NCBI GenBank assembly: GCA_022010015.1
Contig: CP091735.1
Span: 310,001-374,000, forward strand
DNA length: 64,000 nucleotides
Direction of reading: 5' to 3'
From: Clostridium sp.
GTDB lineage: Bacteria > Bacillota_I > Bacilli_A > Acholeplasmatales > Anaeroplasmataceae
In this document: positions 33,267 through 44,779 of the stretch, piece after piece
Numbering within the stretch: position 1 is the first letter of the stretch
Layout: the number at the start of each line of letters is the position of its first letter
Notes under the pieces: model-generated
The model's database searches: none
What the model was told of the DNA's origin: nothing
The model's input: the letters and a program-made list of their open reading frames with translations, nothing else
Made by a program: the position numbers and the translations under genes

Positions 33267-33947
33267 TCATTTTTTTATGTTAGGATATTCATTCTCCTCA
33301 TTAGGATCTAAAAATAAGATTTTTCACCAACTAAATAGCATTTTATCCCTATCATTCTACTACACTTTCCATCCTCAACATTATTATTACCAAATAATAT
33401 AACCTCATTTGGTAATAAATCATATTTGTTAAGAAGTTCTTTAAAGTACATTGGATTTGGTTTGGTATATTTAGAATTTTTCGTATGTTGTTATAAAATC
33501 AAACATTTCTTCGTTTAAGTCATTAAATTTCATTCTTGTTTTAGTACCAACATAAGGAAATATCGGATTCGTGCTTAAAATTACCTTTAAACCCAAGCTT
33601 TTTGGCAAATAATACCGCTTTTTTTGCATATTCATCTTTCTTACAGGCTTTAATAGTATTTTTTTAAACTCATTACTATAGAAATCATCAAATATTTCTT
33701 TATCAGCCATTCTATCTTTACCATATATTAATGAAAATATATCCCAAAATGTTTGTTCATTGGTTTTGGAGCCGTCATTTTTATACATTGCTTTAGTACC
33801 AGCCCAAATAGTTTCTATTAATTTATCCTTTTTGTAATCGAATTGTTGCATCTTATTTGCCAATAATTCAAAATATAAATTAGTGAATTCCTTTTCATCC
33901 ATTGGTAACAAAGTTCCATCCAAATCAAAAAATATAGCCTTTATCAT
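33267..33947 (-). CDS. HAD-superfamily hydrolase
   Basis: About 225 aa. Motif I is FFDLDGTLLPMD with both Asp, motif II LKVILSTNP, and motif IV FGNNNVEDGKC near the C-terminus after joined frames. The cap between residues 20 and 110 is helical (C1 type). Substrate unknown, most likely a small phosphate ester. Breaks near 33655, 33600, 33478 and 33320. Confidence 0.8.
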
Positions 33948-34049
33948 AAAAATACCTCATTTCTTCATTAAATAATAGCATTTTATATTAATTAAAGCAA
34001 ATAAAATTATAAAAATGAAGCATATTAATCCATATGTCGCAATAAAGTA

Positions 34050-34081
34050 TTGACATCAAAAAAAAATTTTTTTAGTATAAT
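34050..34081 (+). promoter_or_regulatory. rpsD promoter
   Basis: TTGACA at 34050 and TATAAT at 34076, 20 bases apart across an A9/T7 run that is probably miscounted; a 17-18 base spacer is likely in reality. Confidence 0.75.
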
Positions 34082-34087
34082 AGACTA

Positions 34088-34262
34088 GCGTGGTTAAAAA
34101 GGCAGCTGTCTTTTTATTATGCAGTAAATATCTTAACCCTATAGGGGAATATAAGTAACCTTCGCTGCTTTCTTGGTGAAAATATTATTACATAGATATC
34201 CTGCAAAACAAAAGATCTTCATTCTTTTTTCCATTAAGAAAAAGACATAGGAGGAACGAAAA
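34088..34262 (+). promoter_or_regulatory. rpsD leader RNA, possible S4 autoregulatory element
   Basis: About 175 nt of untranslated leader separate the promoter from rpsD. It can form GCAGC/GCTGC pairings between 34101 and 34166 and an AACCCTATAGGGG hairpin near 34136. S4 represses its own gene through a structured leader in Firmicutes. I infer this class from position and structure; I have not aligned it to the covariance model. Confidence 0.5.
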
Positions 34263-34866
34263 ATGTCAAGATATACTGGACCTACTTGGAAGGTCTCTCG
34301 TCGTTTAGGCTATTCAATTACTGAAACTGGTAAAGAATTAACTAAAAGAAATTATGCACCAGGACAACATGGCCAAAAAGCGTGGTAAATTAAAGGAATA
34401 TGGAATCCAATTACAAGAAAAGCAAAGAGTTAGATTCACATATGGTGTAAGCGAAAAAGCAATTCAAGAAAAACCTTTTAACGAAGCAGTTAAGATGGAT
34501 GGAATGACTTCTAATAATTTCTTAATATTATTAGAGCGTCGTCTAGATAACCTAGTTTATCGTTTAGGTCTTGCTTCTACTCGTAAGCAAGCTCGTCAAT
34601 TAGTAGCTCATGGTCACATCACTGTTGATGGAAAGAAAGTTGATATTCCATCATACCGTATTAATGTTGGTCAAGTTATTAGTGTTAAAGAATCTTCAAA
34701 GAATTTAGTTGTTGTAAAGCAAGCTGTTGAAGCTCGTCAATCTAGAGCTGAATATTTATCATTTGATGCTGATAAATTAGCTGGAAGCCTAGTACGTTTA
34801 CCTGAAAGAGATGAATTCTTAACAGATGTAAATGCACAATTAATCGTTGAATTCTACAATCGTTAA
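34263..34866 (+). CDS. rpsD: 30S ribosomal protein S4
   Basis: 200 aa after removing one extra A in the A5 run at ~34375. MSRYTGPTWKVSRRLGYS, YAPGQHGQKRGKLKEYG, and the S4 RNA-binding domain RLDNLVYRLGLASTRKQARQLVAHGHITVDGKKV. Strong RBS AGGAGG. A solitary transcription unit, as in Bacillus. Confidence 0.96.
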
Positions 34867-34877
34867 TAAGCAGCAAA

Positions 34878-34905
34878 AGGAGAACTACTGGTTCTTCTTT
34901 TTTTA
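34878..34905 (+). terminator. Terminator after rpsD
   Basis: GGAGAAC/GGTTCTTC partly pair around TACT and run into TTTTTTT. Confidence 0.65.
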
Positions 34906-34917
34906 TGCAAAAAAAAA

Positions 34918-34937
34918 GACAAGCAATAAAGCTTGTC
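34918..34937 (-). terminator. Terminator after the cold-shock gene
   Basis: GACAAGC/GCTTGTC with a 6-nt loop, followed on the minus strand by nine T. Confidence 0.85.
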
Positions 34938-34948
34938 AAATTTATTCA

Positions 34949-35146
34949 TTACTTTTTGCAAACGTTCTTAGCAATAGGACCCTTTTGGCCTTGCTCAACT
35001 TCAAAAGTAACTTCTTCGCCTTCATTTAATGTTTTATAGCCTTCAGAAACTATAGCACTAAAATGTACGAATACGTCTTTTCCGTCTTCACCAACAATAA
35101 ATCCATAGCCCTTTTCTGCATTGAACCATTTTACTTTACCATTCAT
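34949..35146 (-). CDS. cspA: Cold-shock protein
   Basis: 65 aa, a complete CSD: MNGKVKWFNAEKGYGFIVGEDGKDVFVHFSAI, with RNP1 (KGYGFI) and RNP2 (VFVHF). Binds single-stranded nucleic acid as RNA chaperone. Monocistronic with its own terminator. Confidence 0.95.
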   Translation of the reverse strand: MNGKVKWFNAEKGYGFIVGEDGKDVFVHFSAIVSEGYKTLNEGEEVTFEVEQGQKGPIAKNVCKK

Positions 35147-35330
35147 ACTTTCAAAACTCCTTCTTACAAACTATAAAGAAAATAATTTCTTTATGTGTTA
35201 ATTATACGCCACAAAAAAACAAATTTCAATAAAAATTAATAAAAAATTTAAAAAAATCATTTGCTTTTCTTTTAAATATGCTAACATATCTTTTTAAATA
35301 TTGCATTTTTGTCGAATTTTGTTAAAAGAA

Positions 35331-35351
35331 AAAGCGAAGAAGCTTCGCTTT
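35331..35351 (-). terminator. Terminator after typA
   Basis: AAAGCGAA/TTCGCTTT around GCTTC, followed by TTCTTTTAAC on the minus strand, directly after the typA stop. Confidence 0.75.
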
Positions 35352-35353
35352 AA

Positions 35354-37189
35354 CTATACTGTTTCTTCATCTCTTCTACGATTTGCATCATATTTCTTTC
35401 TTAAAACAGTATCTAATATTTTTCTTTCTTAAACGAACATGATTAGGTGTAACCTCAACTAATTCATCCTCATTAATAAATTCAAGGCAGCCCTCAAGTG
35501 ACATAACAATAGGCTTCTTTAGAACTACTGTCATATCCTTGTTTGATGAACGAGTATTCGTTTGTTGCTTAGCCTTTACAACATTCACAGCTAAATCTAA
35601 GTCCTTATTAGCAACACCAACAATCATACCTTCATAAATATCCTCGCCAGGAGAAATAAACATTGCTCCACGATCCTCTAAAGCACCAATAGAATAAGCT
35701 GTAGATTGCCCCTGAGCCATTGAAACTAAAACTCCAGCCTGTCTTTCGCCAACTCTAAATGCTTCCATAGGACGATAATCTAAGAAACTATGATTAATTA
35801 TTCCATATCCTTTAGTTACGGTCATAAAATCAGTATTAAAACCAATTAAACCACGAGATGGAACTACATATATTACTCTAGTTTGAGTTTCCGTATTTGT
35901 CATTGTTTCCATAATACCTTTACGATTACCAAGCATTTCAATTACTGAACCTATACAATCACTAGGAGCATCAACAACTACATACTCAAATGGCTCACAT
36001 AATACACCATCTATTTCTTTAGTAATTACACGTGGACGTGAAACCTGGAATTCAAAACCTTCACGACGCATATTTTCGATTAAAATTGATAAATGAAGCT
36101 CACCACGACCTGATACAATCCACTCTTCACTTTTTTCAACTCTTTGAACACGAAGTGAAACATCTCTTTGTACTTCCTTGAAAAGTCGCTCTTCAATTTT
36201 AGTTGCAGTAACACTTTTACCATCTAAACCAACAAATGGTGAAGTATTAGTACCAAAGGTCATTTGAACAGTAGGCTCTGAAATGTTAAGCTTTGGAAGT
36301 GGCTCCTCTTGACCAACAGGACAAATTGTTTCACCAACTGAAATATCGCTTAAACCTGAAACTGCTACAATATCACCAGCATAGCCTTCTTTAATTTCAA
36401 ATTTATTTAATCCGAAATATCCAAAAAGCTTTTGAATTCTAAATTGCTTAATGCTACCATCTAGTCTACAGCATGATACAACATCGCCACTCTTAATTGT
36501 ACCACGAGCAATTCTACCAACACCAATACGACCAACGAAATCAGTATAATCTAAAATTGCAGGTTGAAATTGAAGTGGGGCATTAACATCCATTGAAGGA
36601 GCAGGAATATATTTAATAATCATTTCAAACAATGGATCCATTCCTTCTTTTTGAGTTGAAGGATCCATATCAAGTGATGATGTTCCATTCATTGCAGAGC
36701 AATAGCATACTGGAAAATCAAGATCATCCTCATCTGCACCTAAATCAATAAATAACTCTAAAACCTCATCTAAAACCTCGGCTGGTCTTGCTGATGGCTT
36801 ATCTACCTTGTTAATTACAACAATTGGCTTTAAATGAGCTTCAAAGGCTTTCTTTAAAACAAAACGAGTTTGAGGCATTGTTCCTTCATAAGCATCAACT
36901 ACTAGAAACAACTCCATCAACCATTTTCATAATTCTTTCAACCTCACCAGCAAAATCAGCATGTCCTGGGGTATCAAGAATATTAATTTTTGTATCCTTA
37001 TATTGTACAGCAGTATTTTTAGATAAAATTGTTATACCACGCTCGCGCTCAATGGCATTTGAATCCATTACACACTCGCCAACAATTTGATTATCTCTAA
37101 ATACATGTGAAAATTTTAATAATTTATCAACTAATGTTGTTTTTACCATGGTCAACATGGGCAATGATTGCTACATTACGAATATCCAT
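35354..37189 (-). CDS. typA: Ribosome-associated GTPase TypA/BipA
   Basis: About 610 aa. [24 protein letters not shown] (G1), ERERGITILSKNTA (G2/switch I), DTPGHADFAGEVERI (G3), INKVDKPSARP (G4) and YCSAMNG (G5). Domains II to V follow, including VGERQAGVLVSMAQGQSTAYSIGALEDRGAMFI, specific to BipA. Ends RKKYDANRRRDEETV. Breaks at ~37140, ~36903 (an extra T in GTTGTTTCT) and ~35420. Confidence 0.96.
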
Positions 37190-37273
37190 ATATTTTACCT
37201 CACATTTAAACAATTTATTATATCACAACATAATAATTCTTTACATATGAAAAACGCCACCAAATGATTAATT

Positions 37274-38400
37274 TTACTTCTTAATAATTATCAATGGTGT
37301 TATCATTTCTTCGCCTGTCATACCAGCATGATGGCTTTTAAAGCCTGCAAAATCATCATTGTATTCAAAATATTTGTTTGAAATTGCTACTGCAATATAA
37401 TCACCTAAAAAAATCTTTAATTCTTGGATTAAGCTTACTTTTTACTAGTATCTCCCAAAAAGCCTTTATTAATAAATTCATTTGAATCATATAAAATATA
37501 AGAATCCTTATATAATTCATTAAAATGGTTAACAAATTCTTTTTCCTTTTATCCTCTAAAAACACTAAAAAGTTATTGCTCTTGCATCATTGCTTGGTCT
37601 TCTTTTTAGCATTGAATTTAATTTTAAATCTAAAGTTAAATTAATTGGTTTCTACATTTATATGACCATGATCAGCAGTTATTATAACTAAAGAATCAGT
37701 TGGTAAATCTTTATACATTGCCTCTATTTTTCTTATTTAAATCATTTATTATTTTTATGAGATTTTGAACAATCACAACCAAAGCTATGCATTGTACTAT
37801 CTGGCTCACCCCAATAAAAAAATAGGTGAATGAGGCTTCTTTAGTCTTCCAAATTTTTTTCAACTTTTTTATTCCACTACTAAAATTTTTAACACCATTT
37901 TGTTTATCAAATGACGGCATAATTTTACTAGTATATATAGGAAAGCTTTGCCAAAAAGGTGTAACTGGTAATATTTGATAGCCTGTCATATTAGTTTGTT
38001 TGTTAGTAAAATAATTAACTCCTGTAAACAAAAATAATATTTTTGGTTTATTTCCTTAACATAATTTTGCCAACCTGTCCAGCCACTTTCAAGAGGAGCT
38101 AAGCCAGAAATAGCCGCTGTTGTAGCCGCTGCAGTTGTTGATGGATAAATAGAAATTAAGTCCTCAGTATGCATTTTACTTAAAAATTTTTTTCATCATC
38201 TAGATTGTCTTCTAAAACTTTACTTCCTAGACCATCTAATATCATAAATGTAATGTGTTTATATTTTTTTCTGTATTTAATAATTCATCTATTGTTTCAT
38301 TTTGAAGCATAAGGATATTCTTCATTAAAATATTTTTTTATTGATGAGATAATAGATAAAAGTGATTTATCATAATTAGGGTAAACAATTTTTTTGCCAT
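37274..38400 (-). CDS. Alkaline-phosphatase-superfamily phosphodiesterase
   Basis: About 375 aa joined. FMILDGLGSKVLED (metal Asp), DLISIYPSTTAAATTAAISGLAPLESGWTGWQNYV (nucleophile Thr in the STTAAA segment) and ITADHGHINVET (Asp-His-x-His metal ligands), ending FKSHHAGMTGEEMITPLIII. Resembles nucleotide pyrophosphatase/phosphodiesterase (PF01663) proteins. Substrate unknown. Many breaks, near 38345, 38270, 38185, 38040, 37820, 37650 and 37420. Confidence 0.78.
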
Positions 38401-38432
38401 TATATTCCTTCTTTCATCTTATTATAACAAAA

Positions 38433-38452
38433 GACTAGGTAAATTCCTAGTC
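38433..38452 (-). terminator. Terminator overlapping the nrdG stop
   Basis: GACTAGG/CCTAGTC hairpin whose 5' arm contains the TAG stop of nrdG; followed by TTTTGTTATAA on the minus strand. Confidence 0.6.
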
Positions 38453-38966
38453 TTCATCATATAATATCACCTTATTTTTCACATAAGGATTTTTTTGACT
38501 AAAATCATTCTTTGATTTTTTTAGAGCCTTTAAATTTTTAATTCTAAGCTTTTTTTGTTCAAGAATGAATGGACCATCAACCAAAATATCGATTTGCTTC
38601 AAAAAGTCCATAATTGCTTGGTTGACTTTACTAAGTTCTAATAGCTGTTCATATAAATACCCAGTATATGCAATTATATTATATCCTTTTTTTATTCTTT
38701 TTGCGATATATGCACATTTATCTGGTTGTAAAAATGGTTCACCACCAGAAAATGTAACACCGCTTAAATATTTGGTTTCATTAATATCATTAATTATGTC
38801 ATCACATGCTTTTTAAGTAACCCTTAGTTTCATCAGGGGTATCAGGATTATGACATCCTTTACAATTATGCTTGCAGCCTTGAGTAAAAATGACATATCT
38901 TATTCCTGGACCATCAACAACTGATTCATCAATAATACCAGAAAGTCTAATCTGTGGTGATTCCAT
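38447..38966 (-). CDS. nrdG: Anaerobic RNR-activating radical-SAM protein
   Basis: About 172 aa. SVVDGPGIRYVIFTQGCKHNCKGCHNPDT carries the CxxxCxxC [4Fe-4S] site; LSGVTFSGGEPFLQP is the GGE motif. Generates the glycyl radical on NrdD. Overlaps the nrdD 3' end by 20 bases. Breaks near 38813 and 38510. Confidence 0.93.
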
Positions 38967-41244
38967 GCTTTACACGCTCCTTGACCTCAGCAAGCTTAGC
39001 GTTATTAAAACGATCCAAAGTACCTACAAGATAGCCTGTAATTCTTCTAATTCGTTCAAACGGAATATCACCCTCGCTACGTCCGCAAAGTGGACAACGA
39101 TCATTAATTATTCCGGTAAAACCACACACTGGGTCACGATCAACAGGATGATTTACTGAGCCATAGCCAATATTGGAATCATGCATATGCTTAACTACAG
39201 CAACAAAAGCATCAAGATTTTTAGTCATATCACCATCTAACTCAACATAGGTTATATGTCCGCCATTTGTTAACTCATGATATTGACCCTCAATTTCAAT
39301 TTTCTTAAATGCTGATATTTTATAATATACTGGAATATGGAAAGAATTGGTATAATATTCATGATTAGTTACGCCAGTTATAATACCAAATTTCTTTTTA
39401 TCTATCTTAACAAATCGACCAGATAATCCTTCAGCAGGAGTAGCTATAAGCGAATAATTTAGACCTGTCTTCTTTGTTTCTTCATCGCAACGATCACGCA
39501 TATATTTAACAATCTTCAATCCTAACTCTTGAGCCTCTTTAGTTTCTCCATGATGATGTCCTGTTAAAGCCACTAATGTTTCAGCAAGACCAATAAAGCC
39601 AACTGTTAATGTACCTTGCTTTAAAACACTCTCAAGGGTATCATCCCATTTTAATTTTTCACTTCCAAGCCATACACCTTGTCCCATTAAAAATGGAAAA
39701 TTATAAACATGCTTATGAATTTGAATTAAATAACGCTCATAAAGCTGGGCAATTACTAAATTAAGCTTTTCATCAAGCATATCAAAGAACTTAGATATAT
39801 CACCCTTGGCTAAAAATTCCAAGACGTGGAAGATTAATAGATGTAAAGCTCAAATTACCTCTACCAGTAACTATTTCATTATCCTTATCAACATTAGCCG
39901 CAACTCTTGTTCTACAGCCCATATAAGCTATTTCTGTACGAGGATCACCAGGCTTATAATAAATTTTATTAAATGATGCATCTATAAATGAAAAGTTAGG
40001 GAATAATCTCTTAGCTGATACCTTGCAGGCAAGCATAAATAAATCATAATTAGGGTCATTAGGATAATAATTTACGCCATCCTTAATCTTAAATATTTGA
40101 ATTGGGAAAATAGGTGTTTCACCATTGCCAAGTCCTTTATCAGTTGCCATAAGTAAATTACGCATAACCATTCTACCCTCAACTGAGGTATCTGTACCAT
40201 AATTTAAAGAACTAAATGGCACCTGTGCTCCAGCACGAGAATGCATTGTATTCAAGTTATGAATTAAGCTTTCCATAGCTTGGTATGTTTGCTTATCTGT
40301 ATCCTTATAGGCCTCATTTTTAACAAATGTAATAATCTTATCTACAGTATTCTTATTAACGTCTATTAAAAGGTTTCTTAAAATATCCTCAAAAAAACAG
40401 AATTATCACTCATTGATGGTGTTGAAGCTTCAAATAAGGAATCCAATAATTTTTAAATCAAAATTAGGAATTTCTAATTCCAAAGCCTTCTCTAGGTTCG
40501 CTCTAAATGATTTAATATAAGTTTTTTTTACGCCTGGAGCCATATCATAATCAAACATTGGTATACTTTGGCCACCATGCTGATCATTTTGATTTGATTG
40601 GATAGCTATACAAGCAAGTGCTGCATATGAAGCAATAGAATTTGGTTCTCTTAAAAAACCATGGCCTGTAGAGAAGCCATTATGAAATAGCTTAGTTAAA
40701 TCAATTTGGCAGCATGTTGTTGTCATATAATAAAAAAATCCATATCATGAATATGAATATCACCATTATCATGAGCATAAGCAAACTCTTTTTTCATTAG
40801 GAATTTTTTAGCAAATTCCTTAGTTGCTTCACTACCAAACTTTAGCATCATACCCATTGGTGTATCGCCATCAATATTAGCATTTTCTCTTTTAATGTCA
40901 TTTTCTTTAGTTTCATTAAAGGTAATTGACTTATAAACATTCATAAGCTTAGTATTACTTTCTCTTATGTTTGTACGCTCTTGACGGTAAACTATATAAC
41001 GCTTTGCAACCTCTAACAAATCATTTTCAATCAAAACCTGCTCAACAACATCCTGGATATCCTCTACACTTGGCTTTTCAAGACCAAGTTCTTCAAGCTT
41101 TTCATCAGTTTTAATAGCAAGCGACATTGCAAGCTTATCATTACGTTCATGGCTTGCTTCTAAAGCTTTTTCAATTGCTTTTTCAATTTTTGTTAGTTCA
41201 AAAGGAACTTCACGTCCATCACGTTTAATAATATACTCAACCAT
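38947..41244 (-). CDS. nrdD: Anaerobic ribonucleoside-triphosphate reductase
   Basis: About 765 aa. N-terminal ATP-cone (MVEYIIKRDGREVPFELTKIEKAIEKALEAS). The catalytic barrel contains AYAHDNGDIHIHDMDF, GQSIPMFDYDMAPGVKKTY and STEDR-type contexts. The Zn site is CGFTGIINDRCPLCGR and the glycyl radical region RRITGYLVGTLDRFNNAKLAEVKERVKHG. Makes dNTPs without oxygen, so the host is at least facultatively anaerobic. Breaks near 40733, 40435, 40395 and 39815. Confidence 0.95.
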
Positions 41245-41276
41245 ATTTATCCCTCCATAACGAATAGTGTGCCTTT

Positions 41277-41305
41277 ATTATATTCAAACGTTCAATGTTA
41301 GTCAA
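41277..41305 (-). promoter_or_regulatory. nrdD promoter
   Basis: TTGACT (41300-41305) and TATAAT (41277-41282) with exactly 17 bases between. The spacer holds an imperfect palindrome, TTGAACGTTTGAA, a possible regulator site. Confidence 0.75.
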
Positions 41306-41578
41306 ATCAAAAATTGTCTTAATTTAAAATGTTGCAAAAAAATATATTTTTGGCTTTACTGCGCTATATTGTCACCTCTATACTTTAAATGTTATATCTT
41401 TACGCAAACAACATTTTTGCTTGTATTTAAGCCAAAATTTCAAATATTTATAAACAAATAAAACAGTTGTTTTTTCATTATCTTTCATTATTTTTTTTAA
41501 TGAATTTTTGAGAAAAATACCAAAAAAATATTGATAAAAAAAAGAGGTCAAACCTCTTGCATAGAAAGGAATAAAATG

Positions 41579-41604
41579 CTTAGGCTAGTTTTAACTAGCC
41601 TAAG
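41579..41604 (-). terminator. Hairpin after the Cys-rich gene
   Basis: A 12-bp perfect inverted repeat (CTTAGGCTAGTT / AACTAGCCTAAG) with a 2-base centre lies six bases past the stop at 41610. The U tail is weak (CATTTTATT). Confidence 0.6.
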
Positions 41605-41609
41605 ACCAA

Positions 41610-41954
41610 TTAAAATATTCCTAGTCCAGTATTTCTATATCTACAGCTATTGTTGTTACATTCAATATCAGGAATATTATTAAAATAAGTTTCAATCATT
41701 CGTCTAATTAAGCATTCTAAAGAGCAATCCTGAATTATTTCTACAGGATCACAATTAATGAAGCCTTGATAAAAATTCAATTTGGTTACAGCTATTTTTC
41801 TCTTTTTAGTAATTCTTCCCACATTATAAACGGCAGTTGGTACGTTACATGGAGTACATACTAAATCATAAACACCATCGCTAACATTCACCAAATCATA
41901 TTTGAATAATGTATTACATACAATTATTTCATCATGCTTATTATTACAAGCCAT
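41610..41954 (-). CDS. Cysteine-rich protein of unknown function
   Basis: 114 aa: MACNNKHDEIIVCNTLFKYDLVNVSDGVYDLVCTPC, then LECLIRRMIETYFNNIPDIECNNNSCRYRNTGLGIF. Eight or nine Cys in a soluble, signal-less protein. I do not recognise it. In a spore-former, Cys-rich proteins of this size are often coat or crust proteins, but no CotY/CotZ motif is visible. Own RBS (AGAAGGGAG) with an ATTGTAGC/GCTACAAT hairpin just upstream (41974-41996), which may be the pyk terminator. Confidence 0.6.
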   Translation of the reverse strand: MACNNKHDEIIVCNTLFKYDLVNVSDGVYDLVCTPCNVPTAVYNVGRITKKRKIAVTKLNFYQGFINCDPVEIIQDCSLECLIRRMIETYFNNIPDIECNNNSCRYRNTGLGIF

Positions 41955-42031
41955 AAAAAAACTCCCTTCTATTGTAGCCTTAAGCGCTACAATATATATT
42001 ATGAGAGAGTTTCTTTTTAATTATAGACATT

Positions 42032-43455
42032 TTAAATAGTATGAAGCTTAAACATATCAGTTCCGGTATTTCCTACATGAGAGCCACCAGTAATTATGAC
42101 CTTATCTCCTTTATGAACTAAATTAGTTTCTAAGGCTTTGTTTATTGCATAAATAAATAATTCATCTGTAGAATGCTTTTTCCTCAGCATATACTGGATA
42201 TACATTCCAAGCAAGATTTAATTGTCTAGCAGCCTTATCGTTAACACATATTGCAATAATTGGACAGCTAGGACGATATGCTGACAATGTAAATGCTGTT
42301 TCTCCATTATTTGTAACACAAATTATTGCCTTTGCATCTATTTGATATGAAGCATTAACTGCTGAATTACAAATAGCTGATACAAAAAGCTATTTCCTAA
42401 ATTTAAATTATTACGATAAAATCTTTCATGGTAATTAATATTTTCCTCAGTACATATAGCAATATCACGCATAGCTGTTACAGCCTCAAGTGGATATTTA
42501 CCAGCAGCACTTTCACCACTAAGCATAATAGCCGATGTTCGATCATAAATAGCATTAGCTACATCAGAAACCTCAGCACGTGTAGGACGTGGATTTTGTT
42601 GCATTGAATCAAGCATTTGAGTTGCAGTAACTACTATTTTTCCAGCACGATAGCATTTAGATATTAAATCCTTTTGAATACCAGGAAGCATTTTAAATGG
42701 AACTTCTACACCCATATCGCCACGAGCAACCATAATTCCGTCAGAGGCTTCAATAATTTCATCCATTTTTTCAATACCTTCAGTATTTTCAATCTTAGAA
42801 ATAATTTTTATCTTGTGAGATGTGTCATATTCATCAAGTAATTCTCTTAAGGCATATACATCTTCTTTTCTTCTTACAAATGAAGCAGCAATATAATCAA
42901 CACATTCCTTAATACCAAAAATGATATCTTCTCGATCAACCTTAGATATATATGGCATATCCACAATTACATTAGGAATATTGATACTCTTGTGGTTACT
43001 AAGAGGGGCATCATTTAAAACCTCACATTTAACATCATCACCTATAATTTCAACAACCTTAAAGCTGATTTTGCCATCATCAGCTAAAATTATGACACCA
43101 GGCTTAACATATTTTGCAAGCTCCTTATAGGTCAAGCCTATTTTTTTGTTTCATCACCTATAAGCTCGTGATCAGGTGTAAAGGTAAAATAATCACCCTT
43201 ATGAAGATTAACCTTACCATCCTTAAAATTGCCCACTCTAATTTCTGGGCCCTTTGTATCTAATAAAATTGGAAGAGGAATTCCTAATTCTTGTCTAATT
43301 CTCTTAACACGGTCCATTCTTACCTTTTGTTCTTCATGAGTACCATGAGAAAAATTAAGTCTAGCACAATCAAGGCCATGAAGAATCATTTCCTTTAGTT
43401 TATCATCATCATCAACAGCTGGACCAAGTGTACATATAATCTTTGTTTTACGCAT
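42032..43455 (-). CDS. pyk: Pyruvate kinase
   Basis: About 475 aa. MRKTKIICTLGPA, ARLNFSHGTHEEQ, LLDTKGPEIR, the metal site KIISKIENTEGIEKMDEI and MVARGDMGVEVP, and VTATQMLDSMQQNPRPTRAEVSDVANAIYDRTSAIMLSGESA are all present. C-terminal allosteric domain ends VIITGGSHVGNTGTDMFKLHTI. No PEP-utiliser extension. Breaks near 43140, 42390 and 42180. Confidence 0.96.
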
Positions 43456-43693
43456 TATATTTTTTTCCTTTCGTTTTATTTATTTTCACAAGAAAACCTA
43501 TTATTATTCTTATCGATATAATCACCTCATTAATATGATAACACAAAATTTAATAAATGTACCATATTTTTACTCAACAAATTGTCTAAAATCAGAAAAA
43601 TGAAATACATTTTCTAGTATTTCATTTGTAAAGCTCCACTATTAACATTACTAAATAATAAATTATTATAAAGAAAAATTCATTTCATTATAT

Positions 43694-44558
43694 TCACTTT
43701 TTCATTTTATGAACTACATCTATTGGCATCAAAATGATAGCATTATGAATTTTTGGCAAATTTAATAACTTTATCAATACCTGTATAAACTTCAACTATA
43801 TAATAATACTCTAATCCTTCTATCATATTATAGGCAAGGCCAAATTCATCAATGAATAAATTTAAATCCTCTTTCTTAAGCTTTAGACGAATATTCGCTT
43901 TATCTTCATTTGCCTGATTATTAATAATCTCATCTTCCTCATATGCTAAATCAACCATTTTAAATATTTCATACTTAACGCCATCACTAGCAAATAAGTA
44001 ATTAATACCAGCTAATACCTCTATATTTTTAGGAACAACTATATATTTTTGGCTCTTTTTTTATTTTTGTATTCATCATAATAAATTAAAGAAAAATGAT
44101 ATAATCTTATTTCTAAGAATTGCTTTAGTTAAAAAAATGTTAGATTTTTCAAAAAGGCTATTAGCTTTTGTTCTTTCAACCTGATATGGCTTTTTTATTG
44201 TATCCAAAAAGCACTTTTTACATCATTATTTAAACTAACTAGCTTTTTTATAATATTATCAGCATCAATGGCACAAATATCTTTAGAATAAAGTACCATA
44301 TTTATAAGATAATAAACATCCGCTACCTTAAATGGTTTATCTTCAACTAGGTAAACTCCCTTTGGGGTAGATTGAATATTAAATCCAGCCTCAACAAGAT
44401 TATTAATATGTCTACTTATGGATTTTCTTTCAAGATCAATTCCATAATTTTTCCATAAATAATCTAAAATAACTGCTTGAGTTAATTTGTGTTCCACACT
44501 ACTATAATTTCTTAAAATTTCTAAAATTCTTAGTGGTGCTAAATTTTTTTGCTTCCAT
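43694..44558 (-). CDS. WYL-type HTH transcriptional regulator
   Basis: About 285 aa joined. Residues 1-65 (NLAPLRILEILRNYSSVEHKLTQAVILDYLWKNYGIDLERKSISRHINNLVEAGFNI) form a winged helix. A WYL-like beta domain lies in the middle (YHFSLIYYDEYKNKKR) and a C-terminal WCX-like part (KANIRLKLKKEDLNLFIDEFGL). Start chosen at MEAK (44558) after AGGAGGATATTT. It is directly downstream of the small RNA, whose readthrough could serve as its leader. Confidence 0.7.
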
Positions 44559-44608
44559 AAATATCCTCCTATTTTTTTCAAAATACAGCGAAGATATCCC
44601 TCTTCCAT

Positions 44609-44775
44609 AAAAAAATGCTTTCATTCTTTATGGAAGCATAATCTACAAATCTCTAAATATTAATTGCCTCCGCCATATGTACTATGGATCACCACCTTAC
44701 AAATAGCAGGTTGGTAGCACTGTCACAAGGCCATAGCCTTAGGTGCGTTCTTCATACGTTCTATTTCAAGAACAA
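44609..44775 (-). ncRNA. Unassigned structured small RNA with own promoter and terminator
   Basis: Transcribed on the minus strand from the promoter at 44780-44808. The ~165-nt RNA has a chain of short hairpins: GTTCT/AGAAC, AAGGC/GCCTT, ACC(A)ACCT/AGGTGGT, CCATA/TATGG. It ends in an ATGCTT(C)CAT/ATG(A)AAGCAT stem followed by seven T. No ORF of note. It does not carry the SRP-domain, tmRNA, RNase P or T-box core motifs I know. It could be a new housekeeping RNA or an attenuator leader for the WYL gene 50 bases downstream. Confidence 0.7.
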
Positions 44776-44779
44776 ATAT

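Noticed and set aside
44609..44775. T-box or SRP RNA for the structured RNA
   Set aside because: The AAGGTGGTGATCC segment only loosely recalls the T-box GGGTGGTACCGCG, and no downstream tRNA-synthetase or amino-acid gene is present; the SRP GGAA-loop and AGCAGCC core is missing.
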